Source: Anaerolineaceae bacterium (GTDB lineage: Bacteria; Chloroflexota; Anaerolineae; Anaerolineales; Anaerolineaceae). From it: a stretch of DNA of 9,744 nt. The stretch lies in contig JAIOTF010000181.1 of assembly GCA_021107195.1 (NCBI GenBank), positions 1-9,744 on the forward strand, given 5' to 3'. Shown here in pieces: positions 4,696 through 9,744 of this stretch (position 1 is the stretch's first letter; each line of letters starts with the position of its first letter). The translations under genes were made by a program, and so were the position numbers. The notes beneath the pieces were generated by a model. The model searched no databases. It was not told the DNA's origin and saw nothing but the letters and a program-made list of their open reading frames with translations.

Positions 4696-5382
4696 ATGCC
4701 GCTGGATACCCAACGCATTAAAGCCATTTGTTTTGACGTAGACGGTACTCTCAGTGACACCGATGATCAGTTTGTGCAGCGGTTGCACAGTTTGCTGCGG
4801 CCTTTGTACGGCTCGAAGCTGTTATCACAGCGGATGGTGCGGGACTTTTCACGCTGGGTGGTGATGGCGATGGAGACCCCGGGTAACATGGCCTATACTG
4901 CGGTTGACCGCTCTCGCATGGATGATGCCGTGCTGTATCCGCTGCAAAAACGATTGGGACATAAAGAGAAACCGCAGCCTTCTTTTTGGCTGATGGAAGG
5001 CGTGGCGGAATTATTACCAGAGCTGGCCTCTCGTTATCCGTTGGCGGTGGTCACTGCTCGTGACCAGGCCGGGACCCTGGCCTTTCTGCAACAGTTTTCT
5101 TTAGAAGGAGTGTTCCGGGCAATGGCAACCGCCCGCACCTGTCAGTACACCAAGCCCTTTCCCGACCCGGTGTTGTGGGCGGCAAAGGAGATGGGCGTTG
5201 CCCCGGAGGAATGCCTGATGATCGGTGATACCACGGTTGACATCCGTGCCGGGCGGGCGGCCGGTGCGCAGACGGTGGGAGTATTGTGCGGGTTTGGCAG
5301 GGAAAAGGAGCTGCGCCGGGCCGGTGCAGATTTGATCCTGCCGCGCACGGCGGATCTGGCAGAGGTGCTTCTAGAGTCGTAA
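4696..5382 (+). CDS. HAD-superfamily phosphatase (phosphoglycolate phosphatase-like)
   Basis: This 228-residue protein has all four HAD motifs. Motif I is FDVDGTLSDT (nucleophile D14, acid D16). Motif II is VVTAR (T120). Motif III lysine is K153 in QYTKPFPDP. Motif IV is MIGDTTVDI (D178, D182). A helical cap of about 85 residues follows motif I (C1 cap), as in Gph/PpaX-type enzymes that hydrolyse phosphoglycolate, pyrophosphate or other small phosphoesters in the cytoplasm. The exact substrate cannot be read from sequence. I chose the ATG at 4696 because GAGAAGGA lies 5 nt upstream; an in-frame GTG at 4675 would add seven basic residues and swallow that site. It lies 32 nt after the C39-like peptidase gene, consistent with one operon, though a functional link is not obvious. 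No clear terminator hairpin is visible in 5383-5471, where it converges with the pilin gene. Confidence 0.88.
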   Translation: MPLDTQRIKAICFDVDGTLSDTDDQFVQRLHSLLRPLYGSKLLSQRMVRDFSRWVVMAMETPGNMAYTAVDRSRMDDAVLYPLQKRLGHKEKPQPSFWLMEGVAELLPELASRYPLAVVTARDQAGTLAFLQQFSLEGVFRAMATARTCQYTKPFPDPVLWAAKEMGVAPEECLMIGDTTVDIRAGRAAGAQTVGVLCGFGREKELRRAGADLILPRTADLAEVLLES

Positions 5383-5471
5383 AGTCTGTTGGGTGTATGA
5401 GCTGCGCCGGGATGGGGGAAGCAGGTTTCTTTGAGTTCATGCCGTCTGGCGAGCTGATGCTGACTGGTTTT

Positions 5472-6020
5472 TTATCGGGGAACAAGCACCATAGTGTTGA
5501 TGTCGATCTTGTTTTCCGGTGCCACGCGGTGGTAGTAGCATTCACCATCGGCGGCCACGCACCAGATGCGCCAGCCGTCATAGAGTTTTTGCAATTCCCC
5601 ATCCTGATTCTCAACATAAATGTAGTAGGGATCTCCCGGATGGGTGCCGAGCCCCACATCGGCGCCATGCGGACCCCAGCGGATGCCTTCTACCGGCTCA
5701 TCCCAGTCCTCGGGATTGAGGCCAATATCGGTGTAGGCGTAGCTGCCCCAACTGCGCGGCCAGCGCCCGTTCTCCGCGTAGAAGCCGTTGATCCGTGATA
5801 AAAAGTTACCGACAATCGCCAGAGGTTTGTTCTCTTCGGGGGTGTTTTCCAGTTGCAGGCCGTTGAGGACGCTTTCGAATCCTTTGGCGATGGTGGGGCC
5901 CATCAGCGACAGCGAGGCGACCACTACAACAGCCACCAATACCAGGATCAGGGCGAATTCAACTGTACCCTGACCTGCCTGGCCGCGGTTGTTGTTAACA
6001 GATGTGAGAGTTTTTTCCAT
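5472..6020 (-). CDS. Flp-type pilin with a globular C-terminal extension
   Basis: The 182-residue product starts like an Flp/Fap (Tad) prepilin: a short leader ending in AG, then QGTVEFALILVLVAVVVV. Prepilin peptidase would cut after G16, placing E21 at +5 as required. The hydrophobic helix (about 19-45) ends in the Flp-like GPTIAKGFESVLNGL. Ordinary Flp pilins stop near there (50-70 residues). This one continues for about 125 residues with a type II pseudopilin-like segment (NGFYAENGRWPRSW, 78-91), many Trp/Tyr residues and two cysteines (C154, C161) that could form a disulfide. It is probably a minor or tip pilin, or a pseudopilin; no tad/pil assembly genes are in the window. The start has AGAGG about 8 nt upstream, overlapping the end of the preceding gene 11 nt away, so the two are probably one operon. 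Confidence 0.8.
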   Translation of the reverse strand: MEKTLTSVNNNRGQAGQGTVEFALILVLVAVVVVASLSLMGPTIAKGFESVLNGLQLENTPEENKPLAIVGNFLSRINGFYAENGRWPRSWGSYAYTDIGLNPEDWDEPVEGIRWGPHGADVGLGTHPGDPYYIYVENQDGELQKLYDGWRIWCVAADGECYYHRVAPENKIDINTMVLVPR

Positions 6021-6031
6021 TGAGGGCCTCT

Positions 6032-6442
6032 TTATCTTTGCAGTACGATCTTGCCCATGTCGACGGCCTGTCCGCTGATGATGGTCACTGGCTCGCGCCA
6101 GATGCCGTAATTGGTTTCGATGATCAGTTCGTATTCGCCGGGAGGCAGTTCGGGGAAGAAGAAGTAGCCATCGTCATAGGTATGTTGTGTGATCGTGTCG
6201 ATGGTGACCACAGCCTGGGCTGGCTGGCCTGTGTTGGTGACGAGATACCCCTCAGCGCCTCCGGGTGGTTTGAGCATATTGGAAGTCAGCAGAAAGAGGG
6301 CGGCTAATCCCAATACCCACACGACCGTAAAGAGGATACCGGCGATTATCCATTTGCGCCGGTTCTGGTAAAGGCGGTCTTTGAATGTGGCGGGGCGGGT
6401 TTCGGAAGGATCGTTAAAATTCGGGCTGTTTTCGAAGGCCAT
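6032..6442 (-). CDS. Single-pass membrane protein with carboxypeptidase-regulatory-like beta-sandwich
   Basis: The chosen 136-residue form has a polar N-terminus (1-28), a membrane helix (about 31-53, WIIAGILFTVVWVLGLAALF) preceded by NRRK, and an external domain (about 62-134). That domain fits the carboxypeptidase regulatory-like/CnaB fold: G.LVTNTGQPAQAVVTID, then DDGYFFFPELPPGEYELIIE. Such domains mediate adhesion or scaffolding and are not enzymes. The frame is open to an ATG at 6625, which would add 61 residues; I prefer the ATG at 6442 because AAGGTG lies 6 nt upstream and a -10 box lies between the two starts. The pilin gene follows after 11 nt, so this protein may help display or anchor that pilin; this is inference from adjacency only. 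Start choice is moderately sure. Confidence 0.7.
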   Translation of the reverse strand: MAFENSPNFNDPSETRPATFKDRLYQNRRKWIIAGILFTVVWVLGLAALFLLTSNMLKPPGGAEGYLVTNTGQPAQAVVTIDTITQHTYDDGYFFFPELPPGEYELIIETNYGIWREPVTIISGQAVDMGKIVLQR

Positions 6443-6474
6443 TTTACACACCTTTTTTGGGGAGGGTTTTCTTG

Positions 6475-6483
6475 ATTTTACCA
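6475..6483 (-). promoter_or_regulatory. Extended -10 promoter of the pilin operon
   Basis: On the minus strand TGGTAAAAT, identical to the element before the C39-like peptidase gene, lies 32 nt before the ATG at 6442. It supports the shorter start of that gene. No good -35 is present. Confidence 0.5.
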
Positions 6484-6604
6484 TTTTTTCAGAAAGAGAA
6501 GGGTATTGCTGCGTTGATTTGATTGCAGCGGTTTTCATTATGATGAAAATAAAGCGGTCGTAATGCCCTTGATTATGACAAATGAATTCCCAACCCCTTT
6601 TTTG

Positions 6605-6633
6605 TTGTTTTTCAAATACCGCCATGCTACAAT
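6605..6633 (+). promoter_or_regulatory. Promoter of the AIM24 family gene
   Basis: TTGTTT (6605-6610), a 17-bp spacer and TACAAT (6628-6633), with TGC just before the -10 as an extension. The implied leader of about 35 nt contains the strong GGAGGT ribosome-binding site. Confidence 0.6.
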
Positions 6634-6674
6634 CTCTGTAATTGACTTATTAATGAATCGATACGGAGGTTGAA

Positions 6675-7355
6675 ATGCGATACGAAATCCACGGCACGGT
6701 TATGCAGTCACTGGATGTTTTTCTTGACCAGGGTGAAAAGGTGTTCACCGAGTCCGGCGGTATGGCCTGGATGATTGGCAATGTTAATATGGAGACCAAC
6801 ACCAAGGGCGGCGTGATGGCTGGTTTGGGCCGCAAGCTGGCAGGGGAATCCCTGTTCATGACGACCTACACCTGCGCTGGCTCCAAGGGCATGATCACGT
6901 TCACGCCGGAAGGACCGGGAAAGGTTATTCCGATGGAACTGGCTGCCGGTGAAACGATCATCTGTCAAAAAGATGCTTTTATGTGCGCGCAGGAAAGCGT
7001 TACACTGGAGATGCACTTCCGCAAGCAGTTGGGCGCCGGGTTGTTTGGCGGCGAGGGCTTCATTCTGCAGAAGATCACTGGTCCTGGCACAGCTTTTCTG
7101 GAAATTCCTGGCGAAGTGCGTTCCTATACTTTGAAAGAAGGACAGTCGATTAAAGTCGATCCGGGACATATTGCCGCTTTTGACGCATCAGTGCAATACA
7201 ATATTGAATCGGTGAAGGGCTTGAAGAATATTTTATTCAGTGGAGAGGGATTGTTCCTGGCGACGTTGTCCGGCCCCGGCCGCATCTGGCTGGAGAGCCT
7301 GCCGCTTTCCAACCTGGCCCGCAAACTGGCGCGCTATATGCCTCATAAGAGCTGA
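6675..7355 (+). CDS. AIM24 / TIGR00266 family protein
   Basis: This 226-residue protein matches the bacterial AIM24 (DUF124) family in length and pattern: MRYEIHGTVMQSLDVFLDQGE at the start, then GGMAWMIGNVNMETNTKGG, GRKLAGESLFMTTYTC, FTPEGPGKVIPMEL and the late SGEGLFLATLSGPGRIWLESLP. The family has an all-beta, double-stranded barrel-like fold. Its yeast namesake supports inner-membrane organisation in mitochondria; the bacterial role is not established. No signal peptide or membrane helix is visible. The gene is monocistronic: it has its own promoter, GGAGGT 5 nt before the ATG, and a terminator 28 nt after the stop. It diverges from the pilin operon. Confidence 0.93.
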   Translation: MRYEIHGTVMQSLDVFLDQGEKVFTESGGMAWMIGNVNMETNTKGGVMAGLGRKLAGESLFMTTYTCAGSKGMITFTPEGPGKVIPMELAAGETIICQKDAFMCAQESVTLEMHFRKQLGAGLFGGEGFILQKITGPGTAFLEIPGEVRSYTLKEGQSIKVDPGHIAAFDASVQYNIESVKGLKNILFSGEGLFLATLSGPGRIWLESLPLSNLARKLARYMPHKS

Positions 7356-7382
7356 TGAATGTGATAATGTAGAATTTATCAT

Positions 7383-7421
7383 GAAGCTGCCTCAAGAGTA
7401 ACCGGGGCAGCTTCTTTATTT
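7383..7421 (+). terminator. Intrinsic terminator of the AIM24 family gene
   Basis: GAAGCTGCC (7383-7391) and GGCAGCTTC (7406-7414) form a perfect 9-bp stem with a 14-nt loop, followed by TTTATTT. It lies 28 nt downstream of the stop codon. Confidence 0.9.
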
Positions 7422-7471
7422 AACGATTGAAATTGTTCCTGAATGGATATGTGTTCTTACGAGTACATATT

Positions 7472-7509
7472 GCATCCGTTGCCTGAGCTTGTCGAAGGCC
7501 AACGGATGC
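7472..7509. repeat. Inverted repeat around a CTGAGCTTGTCGAAG core
   Basis: GCATCCGTTG (7472-7481) and CAACGGATGC (7500-7509) are perfect 10-bp inverted repeats. They flank CCTGAGCTTGTCGAAGGC, a core (CTTCGACAAGCTCAGG on the other strand) that I recognise as a common dispersed intergenic repeat in many bacteria. It lies in the gap between the AIM24 and PBP genes and is probably a small palindromic repeat, not a regulator of either. Confidence 0.65.
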
Positions 7510-7571
7510 TGTGTAAGGCATGCTGTGCAGAAGCACATTTTCTTTGATTTTTCAGGAAAGGAATTATTATA

Positions 7572-7626
7572 CAAACCGTGCACTTACCTTGCGGGCACTA
7601 TGTCGGCAAGCTTAGTGTGCGGTTTG
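7572..7626 (-). terminator. Imperfect 21-bp hairpin directly after the PBP stop codon
   Basis: Arms 7572-7592 and 7606-7626 match at 17 of 21 positions with a 13-nt loop; two of the four mismatches would be G-U pairs in RNA. It begins 1 nt beyond the PBP stop codon, so it could end that transcript. The sequence after it (TATAATAATTCC on the minus strand) is A/T-rich but not a clean T run, so termination strength is uncertain. Confidence 0.5.
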
Positions 7627-7627
7627 G

Positions 7628-9744
7628 TTATTGATTGACTTTGAACACGATGGGGGTGGATTCTGTGGTGTTCCCGGCCAGGTCGTAGGCTTTGACCACC
7701 AGGGTATGACTGCCAGGGAGAACTGCCCAGGGATAGCTGAACGGCATTTGCGAGGTTTCGCCGATCATTCGATCGTTGATGTACCATTCCACGCGTGCCA
7801 GGCCGACTGCATCTTCCGCCTTGGCTTGCAGGGTGATCTCATTATTCTGGCTGAAAGAGAATTCCTGCCCGGCGGTTGGGTAGGGTACGCTCAAACGGGG
7901 CGGGGTATTGTCGACCGTGATCTGGATGATGGCGGTTTTCAATACCTGATCGTTGTTGGTAACCATCAGGCGCATGGCGTACAGGCCGTCTTTGCTGGTC
8001 TGCCAGGAGCCGAGCAGGCCGCCCCGTACGGGTTTGCTGCCGTCAGCGATTTGCAGCCAGGTGAGGGGGTTGAGCCCTTCACCTATCTGAAGCTGGTAGG
8101 CGGAGAAGCCGTCTCCAGCTGCCGTCCCCTGTACTTCCAGTGTGCCGTGCACGTATGAGAATATCTCCGGGCTGGTGATGTTGGCGTTTTCGGTTTGGGC
8201 TGGCAGTTGAATGACATCATAAGCATCGGGGGGCAGCCGAACACCGGCGGTGATGGCCCATTCCTGGGCTTCTGGCGGCACAATGAGAAAGGTTTGGTCT
8301 TCAATCAGTTCCAGAGGGGTGAAAACGGTGGCGAGCTGTCCGGTTTCGCGATTGATCTGGTAAGTTTGGTGGAGATTGTCATACGCAACTGGTTCGCTGC
8401 CGTTGATGAAAACCTCGCTGACGATGGAGGGGCAGTCCGCTGTCGGCAGCAGGCCGGAGGGATTGCATACTTCCATTGTGGTGATGCCTGCCGGGCGCAG
8501 CCAGTCTTCGGCGGGCTGCTGGCGGGAGACATCCTGCATGAGGGCGTACCATATACCGGCAGCTGTTTTGGGGTCGAGCCGGACAGGATTTTCCTGGCTG
8601 TCCGGCCAGCCCAGCCAGGTTACGATGAGGTGGCTGCGGGTATAGCCAACCGTCCACACCTGTTCGTTGTGGTCAGCTTGTCCGAGCTTTGCACCGGTGG
8701 GGCGGCCGATTTGCAGCGGGTTGGGATAACCCAGACTGGCCTGCCGGGCGGTTTCATCGTTGAGCACATGGTGCAACAGATAGGCGAGCTGCTCGCTGAG
8801 CACGGACTGTGTTTCAGGAGCGCCGGCTTGCAGCAACACCCGCCCGTTATAATCCTCTACTTGCAGGATCAGCACGGGTTCAACTTCATCGCGGCTGGTG
8901 CGTTGACCAACCTGGCTGCCCAGATTGGCAAAAGTGCTGTAAGCCTGGGCGATGTCCAGCAGTGATGTATTGCCGCCTCCAAAGAGCAAAGTCTCTGCCT
9001 GAGCGTTGTTTTCCAGGTCGTTTAGCCCGAAGGGGGCTGCCAGCCGCCAGACATTGGCGGGGCCGATCTGTGACAGCAATTGGGAAAGGGCTATCAAATG
9101 GTCGTTTGCCAGAGCCATACGCATGCGCTGCGGGCCGTGGTAGGCATCATCTGGATTTTGCTGGTCAGCGAACACGGAATCTGCGTCGGGGGGCACGTCC
9201 CATACCAGGCTGGCCGGGCCTTCGCCGCGCGCAAAACTGGCCACCGCCACAAATGGGCTGAGCAGCGAGCCGGGTTGGTGGGCGCTGACGCTGGCCGGGG
9301 TGCCTTCGCTGGTTATATCCCCGAGCATGGCCAGCACTTGTCCGGTTGCAAGGTCAAGGAGCAGGGCGTTTGCACTCAGGTTGTCAGGCAGTTGGGGATT
9401 GTCTGATGGCAGGGTGGGCAGCAGGCGGGCGGTGGCGCACGCTGCGTGCGAGCCGTCCGGCAGTGTGACCTGGTCTGGTTGGCCGGTCAGGCGTAGAAGC
9501 TGGGTGCGGGCGGTGCATGTCATTTCCAATTGCTGGGCATAATCCAGGGTAGTGATAATGCGCAGTCCGCCGCGCTCTACGCGCTGCTGGCCCAGCCGGG
9601 CAGCGAGCTGACTTAACACCAGATCAGTGTATGCGGCGGCGTAGCGGGGAGGGGATTGTGGCGCGGAGGCCAGTAAAAGGTCTTCCTGGCCGGCAGCTTC
9701 ATATTCTTCGCTGTCGATCCAGCCCTGGTCTACAAGCTGCTGGA
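7628..9744 (-). CDS. Class A-like penicillin-binding protein with degenerate transpeptidase domain and Ig-like C-terminus (5' end outside window)
   Basis: The frame is open to the right edge, so the N-terminus, where the glycosyltransferase domain would lie, is not seen. Positions below count from the GTG codon at 9619, about 41 codons into the visible part. The linker (QQLVDQGWIDSEEYEAAG, then GGLRIITTLDYAQQ at 17-30) and the transpeptidase framework (ALLLDLATGQVLAMLG; YHGPQRMRMALAN; GGGNTSLLDIAQAYSTFANLG; VWTVGYT) are those of PBP1A/1C-type enzymes. All three active-site motifs are altered: SxxK reads SLLS (118-121), the SxN position reads DHL (173-175), and KTG reads PTG (307-309). It is therefore unlikely to cross-link peptidoglycan or bind beta-lactams normally. 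After it come a CNPSGLLPTADCP motif (385-397) and C-terminal beta-rich Ig-like domains (about 480-663), usual for secreted cell-wall binding. An envelope scaffold or a glycosyltransferase-only role is plausible. Confidence 0.85.
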   Translation of the reverse strand, partial: QQLVDQGWIDSEEYEAAGQEDLLLASAPQSPPRYAAAYTDLVLSQLAARLGQQRVERGGLRIITTLDYAQQLEMTCTARTQLLRLTGQPDQVTLPDGSHAACATARLLPTLPSDNPQLPDNLSANALLLDLATGQVLAMLGDITSEGTPASVSAHQPGSLLSPFVAVASFARGEGPASLVWDVPPDADSVFADQQNPDDAYHGPQRMRMALANDHLIALSQLLSQIGPANVWRLAAPFGLNDLENNAQAETLLFGGGNTSLLDIAQAYSTFANLGSQVGQRTSRDEVEPVLILQVEDYNGRVLLQAGAPETQSVLSEQLAYLLHHVLNDETARQASLGYPNPLQIGRPTGAKLGQADHNEQVWTVGYTRSHLIVTWLGWPDSQENPVRLDPKTAAGIWYALMQDVSRQQPAEDWLRPAGITTMEVCNPSGLLPTADCPSIVSEVFINGSEPVAYDNLHQTYQINRETGQLATVFTPLELIEDQTFLIVPPEAQEWAITAGVRLPPDAYDVIQLPAQTENANITSPEIFSYVHGTLEVQGTAAGDGFSAYQLQIGEGLNPLTWLQIADGSKPVRGGLLGSWQTSKDGLYAMRLMVTNNDQVLKTAIIQITVDNTPPRLSVPYPTAGQEFSFSQNNEITLQAKAEDAVGLARVEWYINDRMIGETSQMPFSYPWAVLPGSHTLVVKAYDLAGNTTESTPIVFKVNQ

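Noticed and set aside
5051..5798. Overlapping ORFs on both strands (5051-5668 minus, 5286-5798 plus) between HAD and pilin genes
   Set aside because: Low-complexity, Pro/Arg- or Gly/Ala-rich translations that overlap two genes with clear motifs.
6443..6625. 61-codon N-terminal extension of the membrane beta-sandwich protein
   Set aside because: It contains a probable -10 box, lacks membrane or family features and starts inside the divergent promoter region; kept only as an alternative.
7356..7627. tRNA or small RNA gene in the AIM24-PBP gap
   Set aside because: No cloverleaf or promoter was found; the structures seen are a terminator and two inverted repeats.
7631..8965. Plus-strand ORFs opposite the PBP gene, up to 256 codons
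   Set aside because: Antisense shadows of GC-rich coding DNA; the minus frame carries the PBP framework.

Overview
The window most resembles a chromosomal segment of a Chloroflexota bacterium, probably class Anaerolineae. This rests on the mix of protein families (AIM24-type protein, Flp-type pilin, a multi-domain penicillin-binding protein with a CNPSGLLPTADCP-type motif, a Pro/Thr-linker C39-like peptidase) and on moderately GC-rich coding DNA. It is a family-level impression, not a placement by marker gene.

Layout from left to right. Positions 1-84 (-) hold the first 28 codons of a membrane-anchored protein. Positions 228-521 (-) encode a NadS/HigA-like HTH protein with a good sigma70-type promoter and a terminator but no toxin partner. 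Positions 732-2048 (-) encode the tRNA methylthiotransferase MiaB, apparently made from a leaderless transcript. Positions 2083-2915 form an accessory island of long palindromic repeats (three main copies plus fragments) that brackets a small GIY-YIG nuclease gene at 2434-2730 (+). Positions 2931-3312 (-) form a complete transcription unit without a gene: a promoter, three tandem GEMM-type (c-di-GMP-I) riboswitch aptamers enclosed by a 10-bp inverted repeat, and a strong intrinsic terminator. Diverging from it, 3380-4663 (+) encodes a membrane-anchored C39-like peptidase with TPR repeats, followed 32 nt later by a HAD phosphatase at 4696-5382 (+). Converging on these is a two-gene minus-strand operon (6442 to 5472): a membrane protein with a carboxypeptidase-regulatory-like beta-sandwich, then an Flp-type pilin with an unusual globular C-terminus. 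At 6675-7355 (+) lies an AIM24/TIGR00266 protein with its own promoter and terminator. From 7628 to the right edge (-) lies the C-terminal part of a class A-like penicillin-binding protein whose transpeptidase domain has lost all three canonical catalytic motifs and carries C-terminal Ig-like domains.

Most genes concern the cell envelope or surface: the PBP, the pilin, the membrane beta-sandwich protein and the anchored peptidase. C-di-GMP commonly controls such functions, but nothing in the sequence ties the riboswitch array to any of these genes. The most striking observations are the gene-less triple c-di-GMP riboswitch RNA, the GIY-YIG nuclease nested among palindromic repeats, and the catalytically degenerate PBP.
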